From the NCBI RefSeq assembly GCF_900141985.1, contig NZ_FQZK01000008.1:1-64000 (forward strand): 64,000 nt of DNA. Reading direction: 5' to 3'. The stretch comes from Nocardiopsis flavescens (GTDB lineage Bacteria > Actinomycetota > Actinomycetes > Streptosporangiales > Streptosporangiaceae). The notes under the pieces are model-generated. The model saw nothing but the letters and a program-made list of their open reading frames with translations, had not been told where the DNA came from and did not search any database. A program made the position numbers and the translations under genes. Numbering within the stretch: the first letter of the stretch is position 1; every line of letters starts with the position of its first letter. Below, piece by piece: positions 51,519-59,414 of the stretch.

Positions 51519-52720
51519 CGGGACCCCCCGGTGAGGTGGCGCGCGATCTCGTCGCAGACGCGGTCGACGGCGCTCTCGGACAGGTCGGCGTAGAGCGGGA
51601 GGGCGAGGGCGGAGCGGCACGCGGCCTCGGCCCGGGGCAGGTCGCCGGCCCGGTACCCCAGGTGCGCGAAGCAGGGCTGCAGGTGCAGGGGGCGGGGGTA
51701 GTAGACCTCGGTGCCGATGCCCGCGTCCGCCAGGCGGGCGGCGAGGCCGTCGCGGTCGTCGACCTCGATGAGGTGGACGTAGACGACCCGGTTCTCGCCG
51801 GGCCGGACGGGGAGGTCGCCGGGGACGGAGCGCACGCCGGGCAGGCCGCGCAGGCGGTCGTCGTAGCGGCGCGAGAGCACGGCCCGGCGCTCGATGTCGG
51901 TGTCCAGGCGGTCGAGCTTGGCGAGCAGGACGGCGGCCTGGAGGTCGTCCATCTTGCTGTTGCCGCCGGTGACGACGGTCGGGTTGGAGATGCCGGGGAA
52001 GGCGGCCAGGGTGCGCCCGGAGCGGCCGTGGTGGCGGAGCATCCGCGCGGTCTCGGCGACGGCGTCGTCGTCGGTGAGCAGCGCCCCGGCGTCGCCGACG
52101 GCGCCCAGCGTCTTGGCGGGGAAGAAGGAGAGCACGCCGCCGGCCCCGGAGAGCCCGGCGTGGGCGCCGCCGGCGCGCATGCCGACGGCCTCGGCGCTGT
52201 CCTCCACCACGGTGAGCCCGTGGGTCCGTGCGACGCGGTGCACCCCGCGCAGGTCGGCGAGGCGGTCGAAGAGGTGGACCGGCATGACCATGCGGGTGCG
52301 GTCGGTGACGGCGGCGGCGACGGAGTCGGGGTCGATGCCGTACCCGTGCTCCTCGATGTCGGCGAAGACGGGGACGCCCCCGGCGTGCACGACGGCGGTG
52401 GCGCTGGCCGCGAAGGTGTAGGCGGGGACGATCACCTCCTCGCCCGGGCGCAGCCCGGCGGCGCGCAGCAGCAGGACGAGCGCGTCGGTCCCGGAGTTGA
52501 CGCCGACGGCGTGGCGGGCGCCGGTGTACCGCTCCAGTGCGCGTTCGAGGTCCGCGACCGCGGTACCGTGCGAGAATTTTCCGTCGTCCAGGACCCGAAT
52601 ACAATTACTCCGGATCTCCGGCCATATTCTTCGAAAGGTTTCCGATTGGTCGAAGAATGGCACGGCGGAAATCTCCCCGTCCCGTTCTCCGGAGGTCGGG
52701 GAGGTGAGTGTCGACTTCAT
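51515..52720 (-). CDS. DegT/DnrJ/EryC1/StrS-family aminotransferase (first copy)
   Basis: 401 residues. 'GVNSGTDALVLLLRAAGLRPGEEVIVPAYTFAASATAVVHAGGVPVFADIE', 'VVEDSAEAVGMRAGG' (PLP Asp), the Lys in 'LSFFPAKTLGAVGDAGALLT', and 'NSKMDDLQAAVLLAKLDRLD' are standard for sugar/cyclitol aminotransferases of this family. The ATG at 52720 has GGACGGAGCAC upstream; it is the first gene of the tightly overlapped run 52720-44797. A perfect 30-bp palindrome upstream separates it from the EF-hand gene. It introduces an amino group into a keto intermediate, which may be the amine later modified with nitrite (inference). Confidence 0.9.
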   Translation of the reverse strand: MKSTLTSPTSGERDGEISAVPFFDQSETFRRIWPEIRSNCIRVLDDGKFSHGTAVADLERALERYTGARHAVGVNSGTDALVLLLRAAGLRPGEEVIVPAYTFAASATAVVHAGGVPVFADIEEHGYGIDPDSVAAAVTDRTRMVMPVHLFDRLADLRGVHRVARTHGLTVVEDSAEAVGMRAGGAHAGLSGAGGVLSFFPAKTLGAVGDAGALLTDDDAVAETARMLRHHGRSGRTLAAFPGISNPTVVTGGNSKMDDLQAAVLLAKLDRLDTDIERRAVLSRRYDDRLRGLPGVRSVPGDLPVRPGENRVVYVHLIEVDDRDGLAARLADAGIGTEVYYPRPLHLQPCFAHLGYRAGDLPRAEAACRSALALPLYADLSESAVDRVCDEIARHLTGGSR

Positions 52721-52759
52721 GTGCTCCGTCCAGGCAGGGGGCGGGGGAGGGGGGTGCGG

Positions 52760-52789
52760 GGCCCGGCCGCACCCGGGTGCGGCCGGGCC
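52760..52789 (-). terminator. Perfect 30-bp GC palindrome behind the EF-hand gene
   Basis: Bases 52760-52789 are a perfect palindrome (15-bp arms, no spacer). It lies 27 bases past the stop at 52816 and about 40 bases before the aminotransferase start, so it is probably a terminator or attenuator inside the array. Confidence 0.65.
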
Positions 52790-52815
52790 GGGAGGAGGTC
52801 TGCGCCCGAGGGGGC

Positions 52816-53346
52816 TCAGACGCCCAGCAGCGGGATGTCGTTCTTGCCGAGGTGGTAGTCGCGCACCGCGGCGACCAGCTCGCCGACGCTGAGGTGGCCG
52901 TCGTTGTCGGTGTCGATCTGGCTGAAGGCCTCGCCGGCCTGGTCGGCGCTCAGACCGATCGCCGCGAACCAGCGCTCCAGCTCGACCGGGCTGATCTCGC
53001 CGTCGCCGTCGGTGTCGGCGATGCCCATGATGGCCTGGATGGTGGGCTGGAGCACCTCGGAGAAGCCGGCGTTGCCGCGGCTGACGATCTCGCTCTCGGC
53101 GGCGCTGATGAAGTCGTCCTTGCTCATCTGCTCGGTGCCGGCGGCCCGGGCGAGGCGGTCGAACAGGCCGAGGTAGGCGGCGCGCAGGCCGGCCGCGCCC
53201 GGACCCTGGGGGTCGGCGCCGAAGCGGTCGAGGATGCCCTGGATCTCCTGCTCGAAGTCGGAGCGCTCGATCACGCCGTTGCCGTTGTGGTCCCAGAGGT
53301 TGAAGCGCTCTTCGAGGCGGCCGTTGGCCTTGGTGGCGACGCTCAT
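52816..53346 (-). CDS. EF-hand calcium-binding protein
   Basis: 176 residues with a four-EF-hand layout like calerythrin or sarcoplasmic Ca-binding proteins. Canonical loops are 19-31 (DHNGNGVIERSDF), 111-122 (DTDGDGEISPVE) and 145-156 (DTDNDGHLSVGE); the second hand near 70-82 lacks the acidic ligands and is degenerate. No signal peptide, so cytoplasmic. It probably buffers or senses Ca2+. Its place inside a biosynthetic array is unusual. The gene has a strong ribosome site (AGGAGAGACC), a T-run terminator upstream and a palindrome downstream, so it is a separate transcript. A TAATAT-like -10 lies in the AT-rich upstream stretch. Confidence 0.92.
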   Translation of the reverse strand: MSVATKANGRLEERFNLWDHNGNGVIERSDFEQEIQGILDRFGADPQGPGAAGLRAAYLGLFDRLARAAGTEQMSKDDFISAAESEIVSRGNAGFSEVLQPTIQAIMGIADTDGDGEISPVELERWFAAIGLSADQAGEAFSQIDTDNDGHLSVGELVAAVRDYHLGKNDIPLLGV

Positions 53347-53461
53347 GGTCTCTCCTGAAAAAAGGAATTGGAAAGGAAAGGGGAATGCCCCAAAGGAGAA
53401 TCGAGAGGCTCCCGAGCGGGCGCCCGATCCCTTTCTCATATTACCCCCGCAAGGGACCGGC

Positions 53462-53480
53462 AAAAACCTTCCCAAGGAAG
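53462..53480 (-). terminator. Intrinsic terminator with T-run
   Basis: Read on the minus strand, CTTCC-TTG-GGAAG is followed by GTTTTTG. The stem (53468-53480) lies 21 bases past the stop at 53502. A T-run terminator is rare in such GC-rich DNA and marks the end of the 59171-53502 operon. Confidence 0.65.
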
Positions 53481-53501
53481 ATCATCGAAATTCGCAAAAC
53501 T

Positions 53502-53972
53502 TTATATCGGACATTCTTCGACATTTTCTGCGAAGGGCGCGGAGAAGAGGGCGGCCACGGCCCGCGCACTCCCCTGCCGGAAGACCACGCGCTCCTCGGG
53601 ACGCAGCTCCAGGTCGCGTCCGGTGGGAACGGGGTCGGCGTGGATCAGGACGTTGTAGTGGTTGGGCGTGTGGCAGGCGTCGAACCCCAGCACCACGCCC
53701 ACCCGGCGGGGGCCGATCCACACCTCGTCGCCGCGGTCCAGGACCCCTGCGGCGGTGATCTCGGCGAAGCCGAGGAACCCCACGCGGTCGATCCGCGCCC
53801 CCTCCGCGGTCTCGGTGTGGTCGGTGGCGACCAGCTCGTGCACCTCGCCCGCGCGCACGCAGCGGCTCGCGAACGGCTCCACCCGCATGCCCCGGTCCGT
53901 CCTGCGGTGCACCAGCACCTTGACCAGGACGGCGGTCACCGGGCGCTTGGCCCCGTCCTCGTACGGGTTCAC
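53502..53972 (-). CDS. Unknown small protein of the biosynthetic array
   Basis: 156 residues without a motif I recognise. Visible features are 'AVLVKVLVHRRTDRGMRVEP', 'VHELVATDHTETAEGARIDRVGFLGFAEITAAGVLDRGDEVWIGPRRVGVVLGFDACHTPNHYNVLIHAD'. The pattern of short beta-strands suggests a small barrel or double-psi fold, and the conserved-looking 'NHYNVLI' with one Cys and several His could form a metal or substrate site, but this is only impression. The GTG at 53972 overlaps the Gfo/Idh stop (GTGA), so it is translated together with that dehydrogenase. It is last gene of the first sub-operon. Good candidate for a new family member. Confidence 0.78.
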   Translation of the reverse strand: MNPYEDGAKRPVTAVLVKVLVHRRTDRGMRVEPFASRCVRAGEVHELVATDHTETAEGARIDRVGFLGFAEITAAGVLDRGDEVWIGPRRVGVVLGFDACHTPNHYNVLIHADPVPTGRDLELRPEERVVFRQGSARAVAALFSAPFAENVEECPI

Positions 53973-54886
53973 CCCGCCACCCTCTCCCGGCGCTCGGCGC
54001 GGTAGGCCTCGTCCACCAGGCGCAGCGCCGACACCCCGGCGCCGTCGCCGGTCCGCCACGCGCGCACCCGGGCGGCGAAGTCGGCGGCGACGCCCTCGTA
54101 CTCGTGCCACAGCGACTCCTTGAAGGCGGGGCGCCCGGCCAGCAGGTCGGCCGTCCACACCCGCCCGTCCGAGGTGCGCACCTCGACGTCCTTGCACTCC
54201 CCGGGGTGTGACCAGTCCAGCAGCACCCGGGCCCGAGCGGGCCCGGCCGCCAGGGCGATGTCCGCCCGCCGGTCCACGCCCGCGGCGTCGCGCTCCACCC
54301 GGGCCCCGACCACCTCGGCCCGGCCCAGCAGGGATTCCACCAGGTCGAAGGCGTTGGGCCCGTTGTCGGCGACGCAGCCGCCGCCGCACCGGGACGGGTC
54401 CAGGTACCAGGTGTCGTCCCCGGCGTGCTCCTCGATCCGCTCCAGGTAGCGCACGGTCACGTCCGTCACCGTGCGGCCGGCGACCCGCTCCCGCAGCTCC
54501 GCGAACCGGGAGTTGTAGCGGCGGTGGAACGCCGTGAACAGCGGCACCCCCCGCTCCCGGGCCAGGGCGTCCAGGGCCTCGCCCTCGGCCAGGTCCAGGG
54601 CCAGCGGCTTCTCCGCGCACACCGCGGCGCCGGCGGCGATCGCGTCCGCGCAGATCCGGGCGTGCACGTCGTTGGGCGCGGTGACCACGACCGCGTCCGG
54701 CCGCTCCCGCTCCAGCATCCGGACGTGGTCGGTGTAGCCGACCGCGCCGGGCGGCGGGGACGCGATCCGGGAGGGTGCCAGGTCGCACACGGCCGCCAGG
54801 TCCCACTCCGGGGAGGACGCCAGCGCCTCCAGGTGGAACCGGGAGATCACCCCCAGCCCCACCACTCCCACGCGCAGCGGGCTCAT
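53969..54886 (-). CDS. Gfo/Idh/MocA-family dehydrogenase A
   Basis: 305 residues. The NAD(P) motif is 'RVGVVGLGVISRFHLEALASS' and 'CAEKPLALDLAEGEAL' carries the family E-K-P signature. The C-terminal substrate domain has 'GGGCVADNGPNAFDLVESLLG', where Asp/Asn replace the usual D-x3-H pattern. Members oxidise or reduce hydroxyl groups of inositols, sugars and sugar acids. ATGA and GTGA overlaps tie it to its neighbours. It probably works with the TIM-barrel isomerase and second Gfo/Idh enzyme on a polyol-like precursor that the DegT enzymes then aminate (inference). Confidence 0.9.
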   Translation of the reverse strand: MSPLRVGVVGLGVISRFHLEALASSPEWDLAAVCDLAPSRIASPPPGAVGYTDHVRMLERERPDAVVVTAPNDVHARICADAIAAGAAVCAEKPLALDLAEGEALDALARERGVPLFTAFHRRYNSRFAELRERVAGRTVTDVTVRYLERIEEHAGDDTWYLDPSRCGGGCVADNGPNAFDLVESLLGRAEVVGARVERDAAGVDRRADIALAAGPARARVLLDWSHPGECKDVEVRTSDGRVWTADLLAGRPAFKESLWHEYEGVAADFAARVRAWRTGDGAGVSALRLVDEAYRAERRERVAG

Positions 54887-56022
54887 CGGACCTCCCCCAG
54901 GACCAGGGGGGCGGCCAGGCCGGTCCGCCCCGCCAGGTCGGCGAGTTCGGCGTAGAGGCCCGCGGCGAGGGGGACGCCCCGCTCGCGCCGCTCGCGCGCC
55001 AGGTGGTACTCGTGCCATCCGGGGTAGCGGACCGGCGCCGCGGGGTCGGCGGGCGGGCAGTCCAGCACCGTGCCGAACAGCTCCCGCGCGTCCCCCAGGG
55101 CCCCCTCGCGCAGGGCGTCGGGGGCCAGGGCCAGCAGGAGGTGGCCGATGTCGTCGTCCCTGCCGCCGGGACCGCCGTCCCCGGCCAGGGCCTGCGGGGC
55201 GGGGCCGCGGCCGGAGCCGGAGACGACGGCGGACAGCACCTCCACCAGCAGGCCGAGGCCGAACCCCTTGTACCGTCCGGGCTCCCCGCCGAGCCACATC
55301 AGGTGGGCCCGCCCCGCGTCGAACTCGGCCGGGTCCGTGACCGGGGCTCCGCGGTCGTCGCACAGCAGCCCCTCCGGGACCGGCCGCCCCTCCCGGGCGG
55401 CCTGGCGGATGCGCCCGGTGGGGGCCGCCGTGGTGCTCATGTCCAGCAGGAAGGGCGGGTGCCCCCCGGCGGGGGCGGCGGCGCTGAGCGGGTTGGTGCC
55501 CAGCAGGGCCGCGGCCCCGCCCGGGGGCCGGGCGATGCGCTGCCCGCCGCAGTTGCTCGCGACCAGGCCGACCATGCCGCGTTCGACCGCCCGCAGCGCG
55601 TGGTACCCGGCGCAGCCCAGGTGGGTGCCGCCGCGCACCGCCACCACGCCGACGCCGTGGCGCTCGGCGCGGGAGGCGGCCAGCTCCATCGCCTCCGAGG
55701 CCGACCACAGCCCGAGGGCGCGGCGGGCGTCGAGCAGCACGGCGGCCCCCAGGTCGGTGACGACCCGGGGCTCGGCGTGCGGGTCGGCCCGGCCCTCGTC
55801 GAGCAGCGGCAGGTAGAGGCGGGTGAGGTTGGCGGCCCCGTGGGAGTCCATCCCGGTCAGGTCTCCGTGGCACAGGGCGCGCGCCGAGGCGGCGGCCCGC
55901 TCCGGGTGCAGGCCCCGGTCCCGGAAGACGGCGGTGAGGAAGGAGAGCAGGGAGTCGTGGTCGGCCAGGACGGGCGGCCCCGCCGGGGCGGCCCCGGGCG
56001 GTTCGTGCGAGAGGGTGGTCAC
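54883..56022 (-). CDS. LDH2/malate dehydrogenase-like NAD(P) oxidoreductase
   Basis: 379 residues of the LDH2 (YlbC/AllD/ComC/DpkA) family. 'AASARALCHGDLTGMDSHGAANLTRLYLPLL' has the conserved D-x2-G-x-D-S-H-G motif with catalytic His, 'GVGVVAVRGGTHLGCAGYHALRAVERGMVGLVASNCGG' binds NAD, 'GTNPLSAAAPAGGHPPFLLDMST' is typical, and 'YKGFGLGLLVEVLSAVVSG' closes the site. Family enzymes act on 2-hydroxy acids, sulfolactate, ureidoglycolate or cyclic imines. The GTG at 56022 overlaps the peptidase stop (GTGA). It may reduce or oxidise an alpha-keto or imino acid in the pathway. Confidence 0.9.
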   Translation of the reverse strand: MTTLSHEPPGAAPAGPPVLADHDSLLSFLTAVFRDRGLHPERAAASARALCHGDLTGMDSHGAANLTRLYLPLLDEGRADPHAEPRVVTDLGAAVLLDARRALGLWSASEAMELAASRAERHGVGVVAVRGGTHLGCAGYHALRAVERGMVGLVASNCGGQRIARPPGGAAALLGTNPLSAAAPAGGHPPFLLDMSTTAAPTGRIRQAAREGRPVPEGLLCDDRGAPVTDPAEFDAGRAHLMWLGGEPGRYKGFGLGLLVEVLSAVVSGSGRGPAPQALAGDGGPGGRDDDIGHLLLALAPDALREGALGDARELFGTVLDCPPADPAAPVRYPGWHEYHLARERRERGVPLAAGLYAELADLAGRTGLAAPLVLGEVR

Positions 56023-57299
56023 CGGTCTCCGTTCGTCTCGTCGGTGAAGGCGGTCAGCAGGCGGGCCACCGTGTCGGCGAACCCGTCGAGGTCGGACAGC
56101 CGGACGCGCTCGGCGTCGCCGTGCGCCCCGTCGGCGGCCAGGTCCCCCGGGCCCAGCACGACCGTGCAGGCGTCGGGGACCCCGGCCATCCAGATGGCAT
56201 CGCAGGTGAAGGCGGGCTCGTCCGCCGGCCAGGGCGGCACCCCGGCGCGGCGCAGCAGGCCGCGGCCCCAGGGGTCGCGGTCGTCCAGGACCGGCAGCCC
56301 CCGCTTGGGCCAGTCCAGGCGGGTCAGGGCGCGGGCGTCGGCGGCGGTGCGGGCGAACAGCGCGGTGCAGGCGAAGGAGGCGGTGAACTCCTCCAGCGCG
56401 GTGTCGAACGCGCCGGCCACCGCCCGTTCCAGGTCCCGGCCCGCGCGGGCGTCGGCGTAGGAGAGGTTGAACAGCAGGTCCCCGCTGCCGTACACCCGGT
56501 TGTGCAGGGTGCCGGTGTGCAGTCCGGCCACGCACACCGCCCCGTCGCGGGCGTGCGCGTCCAGGGCCCGGCCCATCCGGTGGGCCAGGAACCCCAGCAG
56601 GACCGAGGCGTTGTGCCCGGTGTGGGGGCGGTCGTCGATCGCGTCGTCGCCGCGCACCGACACCCGGGCGGTCATGGACGCGGTGGAGCGGGTGAGGTAC
56701 CGCCCGGAGGTGGGCTCGCAGAACACGTTGAGGCGGCCGGTGTACCCGCGGGCGACGAGGGGGCGGGTGCCCAGGACGCCCATGGCGCCGCCCTCCTCCC
56801 CCGCGACGGCCTGGACCAGGACCGCCGTGTCGCGGCCCAGGCGGGGCGAGCGCTCCAGGGCGGCGCGCACCCCCGCCAGCAGCGCGACCGCGGGCCCCTT
56901 GGCGTCGACGGCTCCGCGCCCGCGGACGAGGTCCCCCTCGCGGGATGCGGGCGGGCCGCCCGCCACGGTGTCCAGGTGCACGTTGAACATGGCGGTGCGC
57001 CCGTGCGGCACGGTGTCGGGCCCCAGGCGCAGCACCAGGCTGGGCTGGCACTCCAGGAAGCCAGGGTCGGCGGCGGCCTCGCGCACCGCGGCGGGCACCC
57101 CGGGCGGGCGCAGGTCGCCGGGGCCTGCGGGGGCGTGGTGCACGGTGCGAAAGCCCAGCGGCGCCGCGGCCCGGGCGTAGTCGTCCTGGGCCTGGCGCAG
57201 GCGGGGGCGCGGACCGCCCGGGCCGACCTCCAGCGGGCCGGCGGTGGGCGTCTCCAGCAGCCGCATCAGCAGGGAGAGGTCGCCGTCGGTGAGGGTCAC
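56019..57299 (-). CDS. M20-family metallopeptidase/deacylase homologue
   Basis: 426 residues. The zinc-site motifs are 'MFNVHLDTVAGG' (His and Asp), 'VRGRGAVDAKGPAVALLAG' (bridging Asp), 'AGEEGGAMGVLGTRPLV' (catalytic Glu pair) and 'FCEPTSG'. This is the ArgE/DapE/CPG2 layout that cleaves N-acyl groups from amino acids. In a biosynthetic array it may remove a protecting N-acyl group, as ArgE/LysK-type enzymes do in carrier-protected pathways. The GTG at 57299 overlaps the isomerase stop (GTGA). Confidence 0.88.
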   Translation of the reverse strand: MTLTDGDLSLLMRLLETPTAGPLEVGPGGPRPRLRQAQDDYARAAAPLGFRTVHHAPAGPGDLRPPGVPAAVREAAADPGFLECQPSLVLRLGPDTVPHGRTAMFNVHLDTVAGGPPASREGDLVRGRGAVDAKGPAVALLAGVRAALERSPRLGRDTAVLVQAVAGEEGGAMGVLGTRPLVARGYTGRLNVFCEPTSGRYLTRSTASMTARVSVRGDDAIDDRPHTGHNASVLLGFLAHRMGRALDAHARDGAVCVAGLHTGTLHNRVYGSGDLLFNLSYADARAGRDLERAVAGAFDTALEEFTASFACTALFARTAADARALTRLDWPKRGLPVLDDRDPWGRGLLRRAGVPPWPADEPAFTCDAIWMAGVPDACTVVLGPGDLAADGAHGDAERVRLSDLDGFADTVARLLTAFTDETNGDR

Positions 57300-58174
57300 C
57301 GGACCCCCTCCGCGCTCCAGACGCGGTGCGCCAGCTCCTCCAGGCGCCGCCCGTAGTCCACGAACGCGGCGACGTCGCCGCGGCCGGGGTCGCCGCCGCG
57401 GGCGAGCAGGTGGGGGCGCAGGTGCAGGTGGGGCTCGATGGACAGGGCGCCCCGGTAGCCGTGCCCGGCCAGGATCCGCAGGCACTCCTCGACCCCGGCC
57501 TCGCCCCGGCCGGGCGGGACGTAGGCGGTGTCGCCGCCGGGGGTGCGGACCGCGTCCTTGATGTGGACGTGGGCCACGTGCGGGGCGATCCGGCGCAGCA
57601 TGGCGGGGCCGTCGTAGCCGTGGGCGACGCCGTTGCCGGTGTCGAACAGCAGGCGCAGCGCCGGGCTGTCGGCGTGGGCGAGCAGGTCCAGGGCGCGGTC
57701 GGCGTCCTCGCCCGCCCACCCGGCGCAGTTCTCGTGCACCAGGAGCAGGCCGGCGTCCTCGGCGCGGCGGGCCAGCTCGCGCACGCGGGCGCGGGCCGTA
57801 CGCCCCCACTCCGCCGCGGTCAGGCCGCCGGAGGGATAGGACATGATCCGGACGGTGCGCGTCCCCAGCAGGGCGCAGCGCCGGACCAGCGCGTCGAGTT
57901 CGGCCACGTCCGCGGCGAAGTCGCCGGTGGCGGGGCGGGACCAGTCGCCGATCTTGGCGGCGACGGCGACCACCGTCGCACCGGCGTCCCGGATGCGCGC
58001 GGCGGTCCGCACCACCGCGTCCTCGGGCAGGGCCGCGACGGGCACCCCGTTGAGGGTGCGCAGCTCCAGCAGGTCCCAGCCGAGCGCGCGCAGGGCGTCG
58101 AGCTGGCCGTCCAGCCCGGGGGCGGCCTCGTCGCCGATCCCCGCGGGGCGGGGGCGTTCAGGCGCCGACGACAC
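57296..58174 (-). CDS. TIM-barrel sugar phosphate isomerase/epimerase (IolE-like)
   Basis: 292 residues of the AP-endonuclease-2-like barrel. Metal-site pieces are 'LLLVHENCAGW' (Glu), 'LRLLFDTGNGVAHG' (Asp), 'VAHVHIKDAVR' (His/Lys) and 'GALSIEPHLH' (Glu). Members include inosose dehydratase IolE and sugar epimerases. The GTG at 58174 starts 17 bases before the stop of the Gfo/Idh B gene. Together the two Gfo/Idh enzymes and this barrel look like inositol-type chemistry, which would supply a cyclic keto intermediate for the aminotransferases (inference). Confidence 0.88.
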   Translation of the reverse strand: MSSAPERPRPAGIGDEAAPGLDGQLDALRALGWDLLELRTLNGVPVAALPEDAVVRTAARIRDAGATVVAVAAKIGDWSRPATGDFAADVAELDALVRRCALLGTRTVRIMSYPSGGLTAAEWGRTARARVRELARRAEDAGLLLVHENCAGWAGEDADRALDLLAHADSPALRLLFDTGNGVAHGYDGPAMLRRIAPHVAHVHIKDAVRTPGGDTAYVPPGRGEAGVEECLRILAGHGYRGALSIEPHLHLRPHLLARGGDPGRGDVAAFVDYGRRLEELAHRVWSAEGVR

Positions 58175-59171
58175 TGCCCACCTCCTCCTCCAGGGCCCGG
58201 CGGGCGCACAGGTCCTTGGCCTCGGTGAGCAGCCGCACCGCCTCCACGTGCACGGGCAGGTCGCCCAGGTCGCGGCCGGGGCGGGAGTAGCGGGCGTAGC
58301 AGCGGCGCAGGAACGCGGTCAGGGCGTCGTCGGTGAACACCGACCGGGAGGGCTCGCGCCCGCGGGCGGCCACGGCGAGCTGCGCGGTGTGGTCGGCGTC
58401 GCTGCACGGGTAGTGGCCGGTGAGGACGGCCTCGTCGAACTCCAGCACGATGCGGCGCTCGCGCAGCGGCGCGGTGAGGTCGGACTCGATGCGGGTGAGC
58501 ACCCCCGTGTGGTGCACCAGGTCCAGGCGGGCGGCCCCCAGGCCGGGCAGGCGCACGCCGTCCACGGCCATGTCGTCGAGCCCGGCGGAGGCCACCTCGG
58601 CGTCCCCGGCGAGCACGACCGCGACGGCGAGGGCGTGCGGGACCTCCACGTCGAACGCGGTGGGGTGCCCGGTGGTCTCCAGGCTCCGGGTGAACCGCGG
58701 CTTGTGCTGGACCACCGTGAGCGAGCGCAGCCGCCCGAAGGCCCCGGAGCGGCGGGCCGCCAGCAGCCGCGCGCTCAGCGCGCTGGCCGTCCACGGCGTG
58801 GCCACGGCCAGGCGCAGGCCCCAGCGGCGGCGCAGGCGCGCGATGGCGGCCAGCTCGGCCAGGTCGAGGGCGAGGGGCTTCTCGACGATGACCATGCGGT
58901 AGCCCAGGCGGGCGAGCCGCTCCAGGGGTTCCGCCCGCAGGTGGGGCGGGGTGCAGAGGTGGACCACGGTGCGCCGGGGCGGGAGGCGGCGCGCGGCCTC
59001 CTCCAGGGAGGCCACGGCCGTCACCCCCTCGGCCCCTGTGCGCAGGGGGTCGTGGCCCATCACCGGACCCGGGGCGAAGAGGCGGCGGTCCGCCGCCCGC
59101 GCCTTGGCGAGCGACGGCGCGTGCAGCCCCCGTCCGGATCTCCCCAGGCCGACGATGAGGGTGTGCAGCAT
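58158..59171 (-). CDS. Gfo/Idh/MocA-family dehydrogenase B
   Basis: 337 residues. 'LIVGLGRSGRGLHAPSL' is the NAD(P) loop, 'VVHLCTPPHLRAEPLERLARLGYRMVIVEKPLALDLAEL' contains the E-K-P signature, and 'TAFDVEVPHALAVAVVLAG' provides D-x3-P-H in the substrate domain. It is not a close copy of the Gfo/Idh enzyme at 53969. It is the first gene of the minus-strand array; the ATG at 59171 has only a distant AAGGTG as ribosome site. An AT-rich gap upstream should hold the promoter. Confidence 0.88.
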   Translation of the reverse strand: MLHTLIVGLGRSGRGLHAPSLAKARAADRRLFAPGPVMGHDPLRTGAEGVTAVASLEEAARRLPPRRTVVHLCTPPHLRAEPLERLARLGYRMVIVEKPLALDLAELAAIARLRRRWGLRLAVATPWTASALSARLLAARRSGAFGRLRSLTVVQHKPRFTRSLETTGHPTAFDVEVPHALAVAVVLAGDAEVASAGLDDMAVDGVRLPGLGAARLDLVHHTGVLTRIESDLTAPLRERRIVLEFDEAVLTGHYPCSDADHTAQLAVAARGREPSRSVFTDDALTAFLRRCYARYSRPGRDLGDLPVHVEAVRLLTEAKDLCARRALEEEVGSVVGA

Positions 59172-59414
59172 GGAGGGAGGACACCTTTCCGTTCGCGGTC
59201 CCCGTCGTTCCGCGGCCCGGTTCGGGCACGCGGAACCATCGAACGGAACGACAGACTGGCCCCGTGGTGGAAATGGCGTCAAGGAGTGGAACGGGTTCTC
59301 GGGGACCGAAATCCGGGGAACCGCGTTCCACAACCGGAATGAGAAATCCGACAAAGATTAATCCGTCATGATGGGAGAATTTCACCCGTCAATGCCCGGA
59401 TTTCTTCCGATAGG
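59172..59414 (-). promoter_or_regulatory. AT-rich promoter region of the biosynthetic array
   Basis: About 240 bases, clearly richer in A+T between 59300 and 59410 than surrounding DNA. A TTGACG hexamer lies on the minus strand at 59392-59387, but I see no well-spaced -10, so the exact promoter is uncertain. Confidence 0.4.

Noticed and set aside
50370-52720. AHBA synthase assignment for the DegT enzymes
   Set aside because: They share family motifs only; no aminoshikimate-pathway partners (aminoDAHP synthase, dehydroquinate synthase-like) occur in the window.
50370-59171. Deoxyaminosugar cluster
   Set aside because: No nucleotidyltransferase, 4,6-dehydratase or glycosyltransferase is present.
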